A program made the position numbers and the translations under genes. Below, piece by piece: positions 1-8,093 of a stretch of 47,883 nucleotides of DNA. Positions within the stretch are counted from its first letter, which is position 1, and each line of letters starts with the position of its first letter. Source of the DNA: Candidatus Cloacimonadota bacterium (GTDB lineage: Bacteria > Cloacimonadota > Cloacimonadia > Cloacimonadales > Cloacimonadaceae); contig DUNQ01000111.1 of assembly GCA_012839325.1 (NCBI GenBank), forward strand, positions 1 to 47,883, read 5' to 3'. Below the pieces are notes generated by a model that was not told the DNA's origin, searched no databases, and saw only the letters and a program-made list of their open reading frames with translations.

Positions 1-1461
1 GCAAAAGCAAAGCTTCTGGCAAAAGGACTTCCCGCCTCTCCCGGCGCAGCAAGCGGACAGATCGTGTTCTTTGCTGAAGATGCCGAGAAATGGTTTAATG
101 ACAAGAAAAAGGTCATCCTCGTTCGCACCGAGACTTCTCCGGAAGACCTCCGCGGCATGACCGTCTCTGAAGGAATTCTCACCGCACGCGGCGGTATGAC
201 TTCCCACGCTGCAGTGGTTGCTCGCGGAATGGGCAAATGCTGCGTATCCGGTGCAGGCGGCATCTCAATCGATAGCAAAGAACGCACCATGACAGTGGAC
301 GGAAAGGTTCTCAGAGAAGGCGATTGGATCTCACTCAATGGCTCCACGGGACAGGTTCTCGAAGGAAAGGTGGAGACCCAAGCTGCCGAGCTCAGCGGAG
401 ACTTTGCCAAGGTCATGAACCTCGCTGATAAATATACCAGAATGAAAGTTCGCACCAATGCCGACACTCCGCAAGATGCGCTCGTCGCTCGCAAGTTTGG
501 TGCTGTGGGAATCGGACTCACCCGCACGGAACACATGTTCTTTGAAGGTGATAGAATCAAAGCCATGCGCGAAATGATCCTTGCTAAAGATGAAGCCGGA
601 CGCCGCAAAGCCCTCGATAAGCTTCTGCCCATCCAGCGCGCAGACTTTGAAGGAATCTTTGAAGCGATGGACGGACTTCCCGTCACGGTTCGCTTGCTTG
701 ATCCGCCTTTGCATGAGTTTGTTCCCGCCGAAGAAGCTCAGCAGGCTGAGATGGCAAAAGAGCTTGGACTCTCGCTCGACGAAGTCAAGACCCGTGTTGA
801 AGCCCTGCACGAGATAAATCCCATGCTGGGACATCGCGGTTGCCGCCTTGGAAACACCTATCCCGAAATCACTGAAATGCAGGCAAGAGCCATCATCGAA
901 GCTGCTATCAACGTGAGCAAAAAAGGCGTCAAAGTGCTGCCGGAAATCATGGTTCCCTTGATTGGAACTCTGGCAGAATTTGAGCTTCAGGAAAGCATCA
1001 TCCGCGCTACAGTCGAAAAGGTCTTTGCCGAAACCGGCATGAAGGTGGAATATCTCGTTGGCACCATGATTGAGATTCCCAGAGCTACTCTGCTCGCTGA
1101 TCAAGTCGCACGCCGCGCTGAATTCTTTAGCTTTGGCACAAACGACCTCACTCAGATGACCTTTGGATATAGCCGCGATGACGCTAACACCTTCTTGCCT
1201 ATCTACATAGAAAAGAACATCCTGCCGGCTGATCCCTTCCAGATTCTCGACCAAGAAGGCGTGGGACAGCTCGTGGAGATGGGAACCTCTCGCGGACGCA
1301 GCACAAATCCCGATCTCAAGGTTGGAATCTGTGGTGAACACGGTGGAGAGCCCAGCAGCGTAGAATTCTGCCACAAAGTGGGTATGGACTACGTCAGCTG
1401 CTCGCCCTATCGCGTGCCGATTGCTCGCCTCGCTGCTGCAATCGCTGCTATCAGAGACTAA
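1..1461 (+). CDS. ppdK: Pyruvate, phosphate dikinase, C-terminal part (5' end outside window)
   Basis: The reading frame is open from base 1, so the gene starts before the window; about 486 residues are visible of a family usually near 880-910. PPDK interconverts pyruvate + ATP + Pi and PEP + AMP + PPi in the cytoplasm. The visible part begins in the phosphohistidine swivel domain: [11 protein letters not shown] is followed by [16 protein letters not shown], whose His carries the phosphoryl group. The PEP/pyruvate-binding TIM barrel follows ([28 protein letters not shown]) and ends with the catalytic-Cys region [10 protein letters not shown]. In anaerobic fermenters PPDK commonly links glycolysis/gluconeogenesis to PPi energy. 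No strong poly-T terminator follows; a hairpin at 1481-1510 (9-bp stem with one G-U) lies after the stop. Identity is certain; only the start is missing. Confidence 0.97.
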   Translation, partial: AKAKLLAKGLPASPGAASGQIVFFAEDAEKWFNDKKKVILVRTETSPEDLRGMTVSEGILTARGGMTSHAAVVARGMGKCCVSGAGGISIDSKERTMTVDGKVLREGDWISLNGSTGQVLEGKVETQAAELSGDFAKVMNLADKYTRMKVRTNADTPQDALVARKFGAVGIGLTRTEHMFFEGDRIKAMREMILAKDEAGRRKALDKLLPIQRADFEGIFEAMDGLPVTVRLLDPPLHEFVPAEEAQQAEMAKELGLSLDEVKTRVEALHEINPMLGHRGCRLGNTYPEITEMQARAIIEAAINVSKKGVKVLPEIMVPLIGTLAEFELQESIIRATVEKVFAETGMKVEYLVGTMIEIPRATLLADQVARRAEFFSFGTNDLTQMTFGYSRDDANTFLPIYIEKNILPADPFQILDQEGVGQLVEMGTSRGRSTNPDLKVGICGEHGGEPSSVEFCHKVGMDYVSCSPYRVPIARLAAAIAAIRD

Positions 1462-1524
1462 ATTAGTTATATAAATAAGCCCGGGGTGGTGCCCCAAAAG
1501 CCCATCCCGGAGCGCTATCATGAA

Positions 1525-1554
1525 TTGTCTCTTGCGTAGTCGTTCAGATAATAT
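1525..1554 (+). promoter_or_regulatory. Possible sigma70-type promoter for rpsO-pnp
   Basis: TTGTCT (1525-1530) is followed after 18 bases by TAATAT (1549-1554), or after 16 by GATAAT (1547-1552). It lies about 100 bases before rpsO and after the ppdK-rpsO hairpin. The match is partial and is inferred only from sequence and position. Confidence 0.35.
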
Positions 1555-1655
1555 TGCTGGACAGAATGCAAGACGCAAATATCATGGTATCATAAATAAT
1601 TGCGGCTTGAAATATGAGCAAGTCGCAAAATAAAAGTAAATATCCGGGAGGATAC

Positions 1656-1925
1656 ATGTCGTTAACACCTGAGGCTAAAAAAGCTATCATGGCAGAGTTT
1701 AAACTCCATGAATCAGATACGGGTTCGCCGGAAGTGCAAGTTGCCTTGCTCACAAAGCGCATTAAGGACATCACTGAACACCTTAAAGTGCATACGCAGG
1801 ACTACTCCACACGTCGCGGACTTCTCAAGCTGATCGGGCAGCGCAGGCGCTTGTTGGACTATCTTATAAAGAAAGATATCAATCGCTATCGCGAACTGAT
1901 TAAAGCGCTTGGCATTAGAAAGTAA
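1656..1925 (+). CDS. rpsO: 30S ribosomal protein S15
   Basis: The product is 89 residues, the normal length for S15. S15 binds the central domain of 16S rRNA early in 30S assembly. Family landmarks are the N-terminal MSLTPEAKK, the [16 protein letters not shown] segment, the [15 protein letters not shown] helix and the RRRLLDYL(I)KK region. The ATG at 1656 was chosen because a strong ribosome-binding site (GGGAGG, 1646-1651) lies just upstream. An in-frame ATG at 1614 would add 14 residues ([14 protein letters not shown]) that S15 lacks. pnp follows, the common bacterial rpsO-pnp order. A terminator hairpin between them suggests that only part of the transcripts read through. Confidence 0.97.
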   Translation: MSLTPEAKKAIMAEFKLHESDTGSPEVQVALLTKRIKDITEHLKVHTQDYSTRRGLLKLIGQRRRLLDYLIKKDINRYRELIKALGIRK

Positions 1926-1957
1926 ACTCTCAGCCAAGATATTAAACGAAGGTTAAA

Positions 1958-1991
1958 GTGGATGTCCTGCGCTTTGCGGCATCCGCTTTTT
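1958..1991 (+). terminator. Rho-independent terminator between rpsO and pnp
   Basis: GTGGATGT (1958-1965) pairs with GCATCCGC (1979-1986) as an 8-bp stem with two G-U pairs. A further inner CGC/GCG pairing is possible. TTTTT (1987-1991) follows at once. It lies 33 bases after the rpsO stop. Confidence 0.75.
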
Positions 1992-2028
1992 CCTTATCAC
2001 AGACCAAACATGTTCCCGGGGGTAATTA

Positions 2029-2075
2029 GCAATAAGCAAAGGGGTTTAGTGGCTCGCAACGCTTTTGCCTATTGC
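2029..2075 (+). promoter_or_regulatory. Stem-loop in the pnp leader
   Basis: GCAATAAGCAAA (2029-2040) can pair with TTTGCCTATTGC (2064-2075): 12 positions with one A-C mismatch and a 23-nt loop, ending 38 bases before the pnp start. In enterobacteria a pnp leader hairpin is cut by RNase III and mediates PNPase autoregulation. A similar role here is inferred from position only. Confidence 0.4.
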
Positions 2076-2112
2076 TTCTTCTCCTCGGGCATGCCAAAAA
2101 CAAGGAGAAATA

Positions 2113-4350
2113 ATGCATAATTTTGACATTACACGCCGTGAGATCGACTTCCATGGTCGAAAACTCATAATTGAAACCGGCAAAATGGCTAAGCAAGCCA
2201 ATGGCAGCGTATATCTGCAGTTGGGCGAGACCTCTGTGCTCGTCACTGCAACCATGAGTAAAGATGCTGTCGAAAATCAAGACTTCTTCCCGCTTACCGT
2301 GGACTTCATCGAAAAGATGTATGCCTCGGGTAAGATCCCCGGCGGATTCTTCAAGCGCGAAGCAAGACCCTCAACGGATGCCACACTGCAAGCACGCGTC
2401 ATCGACCGCTCTATCCGTCCGCTCTTTGCCGATGGATTCCGCAATCAGGTGCATGTTGTGCTCACCGTTCTTTCCTATGACGGTGAAGTGGATCCCAGTA
2501 ATCTCGGTGTGCTCGGTGCATCGCTGGCTCTCTCAATCTCTGATATCCCCTTCCGTGGACCCATTGCGGGCGTCAGCGTGGGATACATTGATGACGAGCT
2601 GGTAATCAATCCCGATATCGCCGATATCAAAGAAAAATCTAAGCTCAATCTCACCGTTGCGGGCAGCGAAAGCTCCGTGGTGATGATAGAATCCGCAGCG
2701 CATGAGCTTTCCGAAGACATCATGCTGGATGCGGTTTACGCCGGTCATGAAGCCATTAAAGAGCTCTGCCGCGTGCAAGATGAGATCGTCTCAGTTTGTG
2801 GAAAAGAGAAGGTTGAAGTCCAGCTTGTTGGCTTCCCCGAAGAGCTTTTGACGGAAATGAAAGCCGAATATGGTGAGCGTATCGCCGAAATCAGCACCAT
2901 CTTGGGCAAGCAAGAAAGACAGGACGCCTTTGATGCACTCGAAGAAGAGATGCTTGAAAAGCATGCCGAAGCCGATGGTGAAGAACTCTTTGAAGAAAAT
3001 GAAAAGACCTATAAAGAGGTTTATGACGAGCTTATCCGCCAATATATGCGCTCATCCATCTTGGATAAACATGTGCGCGTGGGCGGACGTGGTTTGGACG
3101 AAGTTCGCGCCATCACTTGCGAAGTGGATCCCATCCCGCGCGTTCATGGCTCATCGCTGTTTACTCGCGGCGAAACCCAGTCTTTGGGAACTGTCACCTT
3201 AGGCGGAGCCGGCGATGAACAGATCATCGATACCCTGGAAGTGGAATATAAGAAAAGCTTCTACCTGCATTACAACTTCCCGCCCTATAGCGTTGGCGAA
3301 GCCGGACGCATGGGTGCAACGGGAAGACGTGAGCTCGGACACGGCAATCTCGCCGAACGCGCTATTCAATACGTTTTGCCGGATAATGAAAGCTTCCCAT
3401 ACACCATTCGCATCGTTGCCGAGACCTTGGAATCCAACGGTTCATCCTCGATGGCAAGCATCTGCAGCGGAAGCATGGCGCTCATGGCTGCCGGCGTGCC
3501 CATCAAGTCACACGTAGCAGGAATCGCCAATGGACTCATCATGGAAGATGGCAAGTATGTGGTTCTCACAGACATCATCGGCATGGAAGACCACCTCGGC
3601 GATATGGACTTCAAATGTGCCGGAACCGTGGACGGAATTACCGCCATGCAGATGGATATCAAGATCGACGGCATCACCAGAGATATCATGAAGATAGCGC
3701 TGGAGAAAGCAAGAGTTGCTCGCATTCACATCCTTGAAAAGATGAGCGCTTGCATTGAAGCGCCGCGCACAGATCTCGCACCCACAGCTCCCAGAATCGA
3801 AAGCTTCAAGGTGCCCGTGGATAAGATTGGCGAAATCATAGGGCCCTCCGGTAAGATGATCAAATCCATCATCGAATCCTGTCAGGTCGATATCAACATT
3901 GAAGACGATGGCACAGTGCGCATACTCTCGCCGGACAAAGCGTCTATCGAGGCTGCAAAAGAGATCATCACAGGAATCGCCATCGATCCCGAACCGGGCG
4001 ATAAGTTTGAAGGTCCCATCACTCGCATCGAGCCTTATGGCGTGTTCGTGAAGGTTCTGAACGGCGCCCGTGAAGGAATGGTGCACGTCTCGCAGATGCA
4101 CACCTCCAGAGTGGAGCATCCCGAAGATATGGTGAAACTCGGCGATGTAGTAAAGGTCGAAGCACTCGGCATGGACAGGGGCAAGCTTTCGCTTACCATG
4201 AAAGGCATCCCCGGCAATCCTGAGCTCGATCCCAGCAAGGCCGGACAGCGTCGTTCTGCTCCTCGCAGAGATGACAATCGTCGCGGCAGCAGAGACAGCA
4301 GAGACAACAGAGGACGCAGCGGTGGAAGAGATCGCTATCGTCGCAACTAA
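2113..4350 (+). CDS. pnp: Polyribonucleotide nucleotidyltransferase (PNPase)
   Basis: The product is 745 residues. PNPase degrades RNA 3'-5' by phosphorolysis and is a core degradosome enzyme in the cytoplasm. The order is a first RNase PH domain (GSVYLQLGETSVLVTATMS, FFPLTVDF), an all-alpha linker, a second RNase PH domain with FTRGETQSLGT and the acidic active-site segment MDFKCAGTVDG, a KH domain near residues 562-620 (IGEIIGPSGKMIKSI) and an S1 domain near 626-696. The last ~30 residues are rich in Arg, Asp and Gly, a likely flexible RNA-binding tail. The ATG at 2113 was chosen for its AAGGAGA site (2102-2108) and because MHNFDITR is the usual family start. An in-frame upstream start at 2065 has no such support. 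Confidence 0.97.
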   Translation: MHNFDITRREIDFHGRKLIIETGKMAKQANGSVYLQLGETSVLVTATMSKDAVENQDFFPLTVDFIEKMYASGKIPGGFFKREARPSTDATLQARVIDRSIRPLFADGFRNQVHVVLTVLSYDGEVDPSNLGVLGASLALSISDIPFRGPIAGVSVGYIDDELVINPDIADIKEKSKLNLTVAGSESSVVMIESAAHELSEDIMLDAVYAGHEAIKELCRVQDEIVSVCGKEKVEVQLVGFPEELLTEMKAEYGERIAEISTILGKQERQDAFDALEEEMLEKHAEADGEELFEENEKTYKEVYDELIRQYMRSSILDKHVRVGGRGLDEVRAITCEVDPIPRVHGSSLFTRGETQSLGTVTLGGAGDEQIIDTLEVEYKKSFYLHYNFPPYSVGEAGRMGATGRRELGHGNLAERAIQYVLPDNESFPYTIRIVAETLESNGSSSMASICSGSMALMAAGVPIKSHVAGIANGLIMEDGKYVVLTDIIGMEDHLGDMDFKCAGTVDGITAMQMDIKIDGITRDIMKIALEKARVARIHILEKMSACIEAPRTDLAPTAPRIESFKVPVDKIGEIIGPSGKMIKSIIESCQVDINIEDDGTVRILSPDKASIEAAKEIITGIAIDPEPGDKFEGPITRIEPYGVFVKVLNGAREGMVHVSQMHTSRVEHPEDMVKLGDVVKVEALGMDRGKLSLTMKGIPGNPELDPSKAGQRRSAPRRDDNRRGSRDSRDNRGRSGGRDRYRRN

Positions 4351-4374
4351 TCATATAAACTAACTAATAAATAT

Positions 4375-4420
4375 GCGGGCACGAAGCTCCGGGAACACTC
4401 AGACTCGTGCCCGCTCTATT
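4375..4420 (+). terminator. Hairpin after pnp, probable terminator, in the ahcY upstream region
   Basis: GCGGGCACGA (4375-4384) and TCGTGCCCGC (4405-4414) form a perfect 10-bp stem with a 20-nt loop. The following TCTATTAT is only a weak U-tract. Position (24 bases after the pnp stop) favours a terminator. As it lies only 25 bases before ahcY it could also affect ahcY expression. Confidence 0.6.
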
Positions 4421-4439
4421 ATAAAAAGATGGGGGATAA

Positions 4440-5843
4440 ATGGATTACAAAATAGCTGATATCAATCTCGCAGCTTTCGGGCGCAAAGAGCTGGAACTGG
4501 CTGAACAAGAGATGCCGGGGCTCATGGCGCTAAGAGAAAGATTTGGTGCACAAAAACCATTAAAAGGCGCAAGGATAAGTGGCAGCCTACACATGACTAT
4601 TCAAACGGCTGTGCTCATGGAGACCCTCGTGGAACTGGGAGCAAGCCTGAGATGGGCGAGCTGCAATATATTCAGCACCCAAGATCATGCTGCCGCCGCG
4701 ATGGTGGAAAAAGGCATCCCCGTCTTTGCCTGGAAAGGCGAAACCATCCCTGAATATTGGTGGTGCACATACAAGACTCTGAACTGGCCGGAAGGCGACT
4801 TTCACATGATCGTCGATGATGGCGGAGACGCTACGCTCATGATCCATGAAGGAGTGCGCCTCGAAAAGCTTTATCAAGAGAGTGGCAAGCTGCCCGCAGC
4901 CGATGGAGAAAGCGAAGAGTTCCGCATCATGCAAGAAATCATCCTGGAAAATCTCACAGAAAAGCCCGACAGATGGCAGAAGATCGCCGCATCCCTAAAG
5001 GGAGTGAGCGAAGAGACCACCACAGGTGTGCATCGCCTCTACCTATTGGCTCAAAAGAACGAGCTACTCTTTCCCGCAATCAACGTGAATGATAGCGTCA
5101 CCAAAAGCAAGTTTGACAACCTTTACGGCTGTAGAGAGAGCCTTGCAGATGGCATCAAACGCGGAACAGACGTGATGATAGCCGGCAAGGTGGTCATGGT
5201 TTGCGGCTATGGAGACGTTGGCAAAGGCTGTGCGCAAAGCATGCGCGGCTTCGGTGCAAGAGTGGTGATCAGCGAGATCGACCCTATCTGTGCCCTGCAA
5301 GCAGCCATGGAAGGCTATGAGGTTTGCACGTTAGAAGAGATGGTTTCCGAAGCAGATATCTTTGTCACCGCCACGGGAAACAAGGACGTGATCCGCACCG
5401 AACACATGCTCAAGATGAAGCACAACGCCATTGTCTGCAATATCGGACACTTCGATAACGAGATACAGGTGAATGAATTATACAGCCTGCCCTCAGTGAA
5501 GAAGATCAATATCAAGCCGCAAGTGGATCAGATTCAGATGCCCACCGGACGCAGCATCATCCTGCTCTCGGAAGGCAGATTGGTGAATCTCGGCAATGCA
5601 ACGGGACACTCATCCTTCGTGATGAGTTGCTCCTTTACAAATCAGGTTTTAGCCCAGATCAAGCTCTGGCAAGAAAGCCATGAAAACCAAGTTTACACCC
5701 TTCCCAAAGAGCTGGACGAAGAGGTTGCACGCCTGCATCTCGACAAGCTCGGCGTAAAGCTTACCAAGCTTACAGAAGAGCAAGCAGACTATATCGGCGT
5801 GCCCACAAACGGCCCTTTCAAGCCTGATCACTACCGCTATTAG
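4440..5843 (+). CDS. ahcY: Adenosylhomocysteinase (S-adenosyl-L-homocysteine hydrolase)
   Basis: The 467-residue product is full length. It hydrolyses S-adenosylhomocysteine to adenosine and homocysteine using bound NAD, removing the product inhibitor of SAM-dependent methylation. Seen are the N-terminal substrate domain ([25 protein letters not shown]), the [19 protein letters not shown] segment whose Lys and Asp contact substrate, the Rossmann motif [10 protein letters not shown], and the C-terminal NAD-contacting tail ending in [10 protein letters not shown]-rich stretch (GGGGG, 4431-4435) lies just before the ATG. The NusG-like gene starts nine bases after the stop, so the genes are probably cotranscribed. 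Confidence 0.97.
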   Translation: MDYKIADINLAAFGRKELELAEQEMPGLMALRERFGAQKPLKGARISGSLHMTIQTAVLMETLVELGASLRWASCNIFSTQDHAAAAMVEKGIPVFAWKGETIPEYWWCTYKTLNWPEGDFHMIVDDGGDATLMIHEGVRLEKLYQESGKLPAADGESEEFRIMQEIILENLTEKPDRWQKIAASLKGVSEETTTGVHRLYLLAQKNELLFPAINVNDSVTKSKFDNLYGCRESLADGIKRGTDVMIAGKVVMVCGYGDVGKGCAQSMRGFGARVVISEIDPICALQAAMEGYEVCTLEEMVSEADIFVTATGNKDVIRTEHMLKMKHNAIVCNIGHFDNEIQVNELYSLPSVKKINIKPQVDQIQMPTGRSIILLSEGRLVNLGNATGHSSFVMSCSFTNQVLAQIKLWQESHENQVYTLPKELDEEVARLHLDKLGVKLTKLTEEQADYIGVPTNGPFKPDHYRY

Positions 5844-5852
5844 AGGATAGCT

Positions 5853-6428
5853 TTGAGCAAGAACAAGCCCGTTATCATAGACGACCTCTTCGGTGAACTG
5901 GAAATCCCCGAAGAGCCGAAGAGATGGGTGGTTATCCACACTCGCCCGCGCCAAGAAAAGAAGCTGGCAAACTATTGCCGCAAATATGGCATACACTACT
6001 ATCTGCCCCTGCGCGAAAAGAGAAGAGTGTATGGCAGAAAGAAAGTGATGACCCAAATCCCCCTGTTTTCAGGCTATGTTTTCACCATACTCAACCACGC
6101 TCAAAAGGAGACGATCAAGCTCTCCGGCGCCGTGGCAAACTTCATCGCAGTTGACTATCAAGAAGAGCTGATGCAAGACCTCGCCGCCGTTCGCCGAGTG
6201 GTTCAAGAAGAGCCCGAGATCAAGCAGACGGACTGGCTTTCCAAAGGACTTGAAGTAGAATTGATAGACGGCCCCTTCAAGGGCATGAGAGGAGTGGTGC
6301 AATCCCAAAAGAAACTGGATGTAGTGCACATACAAGTCAACATCTTACGCCAATCATTAGATGTAGAATATAACCCTGCACATGTAAAAATCATCGGAGA
6401 ATTTGATACAGATAAGGAGAAACAATGA
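5853..6428 (+). CDS. NusG-family antiterminator paralogue (RfaH/LoaP/UpxY-like)
   Basis: The 191-residue product has a NusG N-terminal domain near residues 27-125 (KRWVVIHTRPRQEKKLANY, then PLFSGYVF) and a C-terminal KOW domain near 130-180 (VELIDGPFKGMRGVV). NusG proteins bind RNA polymerase across the cleft and suppress pausing. Specialised paralogues such as RfaH, LoaP and UpxY act on particular operons, often for polysaccharides. It is probably a paralogue rather than core NusG, because core nusG normally sits with secE and the rplK-rplA genes. The start is TTG at 5853 with GAGGA (5843-5847); no ATG is better placed. Its stop overlaps the epimerase ATG as ATGA, so translation is probably coupled. 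The target operon cannot be told from this window. Confidence 0.85.
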   Translation: MSKNKPVIIDDLFGELEIPEEPKRWVVIHTRPRQEKKLANYCRKYGIHYYLPLREKRRVYGRKKVMTQIPLFSGYVFTILNHAQKETIKLSGAVANFIAVDYQEELMQDLAAVRRVVQEEPEIKQTDWLSKGLEVELIDGPFKGMRGVVQSQKKLDVVHIQVNILRQSLDVEYNPAHVKIIGEFDTDKEKQ

Positions 6429-7369
6429 AAGTTCTAATCACCGGAGCTGCCGGCTTCATCGCATCACACCTGGCTGATGCTTGCATAGCACAAGGACACG
6501 AGGTAGTAATCGTGGACAATCTCCGCACTGGATACAAGCGCAATCTCAATCCCAAAGCCAAGTTTTATGAAATGGATATCTGCGATCCCGCCATCCATGA
6601 CCTATTTATGGAAGAGAAGCCGGACATCGTGGATCATCATGCAGCTCAGATCTCTGTTCCGCTTTCCGTGGAGGATCCGCTCACCGATGCCGAGATCAAC
6701 GTGAAAGGTCTGATCAACATACTCGAAGCATCCGTGAAAGCAGAGACCAAGAAGCTGGTATATATCTCCTCCGGCGGCGCAATGTATGGCGAAGCAACAG
6801 AGTATCCCACCACCGAGACCTACTCTCCAAAGCCGCTCTCCGTATATGCAATCAACAAGATGGTAGGCGAGGATTACCTCTATTTTTACAAAGAAACCTA
6901 CGGGCTGGACTACACGGTTTTGCGTTATGCAAACGTCTATGGCCCGCGCCAGGTATCACACGGTGAGGCAGGAGTGGTCTCGATCTTCGTAGAGAAACTG
7001 CTCGCAGATGAGACGCCGACTTTGAACTGCTACCCGGATGAACCACAAGGCATGATTCGCGACTATGTTTTCGTGAGAGACGTTGTGAAAGCAAACCTCA
7101 TTGCCTTCGAGAAAGGCAGCGGAGAAGCTTATAATCTCGGCACTTGCATCCCCACCAGCACACGCCAGCTTTATGACGAGATCGCCCGCCAACTGGGCAA
7201 AGAGATAGAGCCCACGCCGGCGCCCGCCCGCAAGGGAGACCTCAAACGCTCGCTACTGAATATAGACAAAGTAAAGCGCGAACTGGGATGGCAACCGGAA
7301 TACAGCCTCAGCGAAGGAATAGCCGAGGTGATAGACTATTACAAAGCCTTACAGAAAGGCGAGATATAA
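6425..7369 (+). CDS. NAD-dependent epimerase/dehydratase, UDP-glucose 4-epimerase-like
   Basis: The 314-residue product is an extended short-chain dehydrogenase of the NDP-sugar epimerase type. The N-terminal Rossmann motif is GAAGFIASHLAD. The catalytic Tyr/Lys pair is Tyr141 and Lys145 (YAINK), and a Ser-rich strand SSGGAMYGE supplies the third catalytic residue. YANVYGPRQ and the C-terminal GDLKRSLLNIDKVKRELGW are typical of bacterial galE-like epimerases. The start has AAGGAGA upstream and overlaps the NusG-like stop by four bases. It probably interconverts UDP-glucose/UDP-galactose or a similar pair for cell-surface sugars; the exact substrate cannot be read from sequence. A strong terminator follows. 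Confidence 0.88.
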   Translation: MKVLITGAAGFIASHLADACIAQGHEVVIVDNLRTGYKRNLNPKAKFYEMDICDPAIHDLFMEEKPDIVDHHAAQISVPLSVEDPLTDAEINVKGLINILEASVKAETKKLVYISSGGAMYGEATEYPTTETYSPKPLSVYAINKMVGEDYLYFYKETYGLDYTVLRYANVYGPRQVSHGEAGVVSIFVEKLLADETPTLNCYPDEPQGMIRDYVFVRDVVKANLIAFEKGSGEAYNLGTCIPTSTRQLYDEIARQLGKEIEPTPAPARKGDLKRSLLNIDKVKRELGWQPEYSLSEGIAEVIDYYKALQKGEI

Positions 7370-7387
7370 AAAGACAATTATATTGAC

Positions 7388-7425
7388 ACGGGGTGTGTAG
7401 TTTACTCTATGCACCCCGTTTTTTT
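7388..7425 (+). terminator. Strong rho-independent terminator
   Basis: A 13-bp stem (7388-7400 with 7407-7419, two G-U pairs) has a 6-nt loop and continues into a run of T through 7425. It ends the ahcY-NusG-epimerase transcript. The opposite strand has no U-tract after the hairpin, so it should not serve the converging gyr operon. Confidence 0.9.
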
Positions 7426-7529
7426 GTTGTGGAAAACTGGGCGCTTTCAGCCTCTGATATTGTATGCACCTAAATAGATAGTATATGAAAAGTAAGCAAG
7501 CCCTCTGAGCCAGCCCCCCGCTTGCATAT

Positions 7530-8093
7530 TTATTTAGCGAAGTAAACCTCTTTCCCAAAGATATCAATCATAAAGCTTTCTGACTTCCTAACCGCCGGAC
7601 TATAGAAGAGATACCCCTCTTTCATAGCGCCGGGCAAAAGCTCTCCAAAGCTAAACGCCGCACTCATGAGATTGTAATATCCATCCACATCCTTTTGCCT
7701 CTGATCGATGATGCCGGGGCTGTCGTTATGCATGGCATCCCACTGGCTGAGATATAGCCTTCTCTGATAATCTCCCAAGAGATAATCAATTGGAATATAA
7801 TCATATTGAAGCTTTCCTGCGACGATGCCAAATGCCTCCGCGGGAAGGCTTTTTTTTGTTTTACCGAGATTCTTAACTTGCAGATAGATAGGGAAATAGT
7901 TGTTTGACCCGATATCGCCCAAGCCCCGATAGCTCTGAGGACGGACTGCGACGATGAGACTATCGGTTTTCACGATCGCAAATCCATCTTCGATCTGATA
8001 GTCCCCGCCTTGGGGCCGGAAGGCTTTGTGAGCACATCCGGCACCAATCAGCAGGGTAAGACTGATTAACAGTATCTTAAGTTTATTCTTCAT
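7530..8093 (-). CDS. Small outer-envelope lipoprotein, unknown function
   Basis: The product is 187 residues from the ATG at 8093. It has a lipoprotein signal peptide: MKNKLKIL, a hydrophobic stretch, then the lipobox IGAGC with the modified Cys at residue 20. The mature part has no family I recognise; it contains short beta-like stretches (FAIVKTDSLIVAVRP, YFPIYLQVKNLGK), so a small beta-sandwich domain is possible. The start overlaps the gyrA stop by 11 bases. An in-frame start at 8120 would put nine residues before the signal peptide. It probably depends on gyrBA transcription. The pairing with gyrase looks incidental. Confidence 0.75.
   Translation of the reverse strand: MKNKLKILLISLTLLIGAGCAHKAFRPQGGDYQIEDGFAIVKTDSLIVAVRPQSYRGLGDIGSNNYFPIYLQVKNLGKTKKSLPAEAFGIVAGKLQYDYIPIDYLLGDYQRRLYLSQWDAMHNDSPGIIDQRQKDVDGYYNLMSAAFSFGELLPGAMKEGYLFYSPAVRKSESFMIDIFGKEVYFAK

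Noticed and set aside
1481-1510. Terminator after ppdK
   Set aside because: A 9-bp hairpin exists but no U-tract follows, so intrinsic termination cannot be claimed.
331-1578. Long minus-strand ORF (415 codons) opposite ppdK
   Set aside because: Antisense shadow of a clear ppdK reading frame; no recognisable protein.
4375-4414. Possible SAH riboswitch before ahcY (CACGA ... CTCGTG stem)
   Set aside because: The outer stem looks a little like the SAH riboswitch, but the conserved GAGGAGCGCUGC core and the downstream pseudoknot partner are missing; a pnp terminator explains it better.
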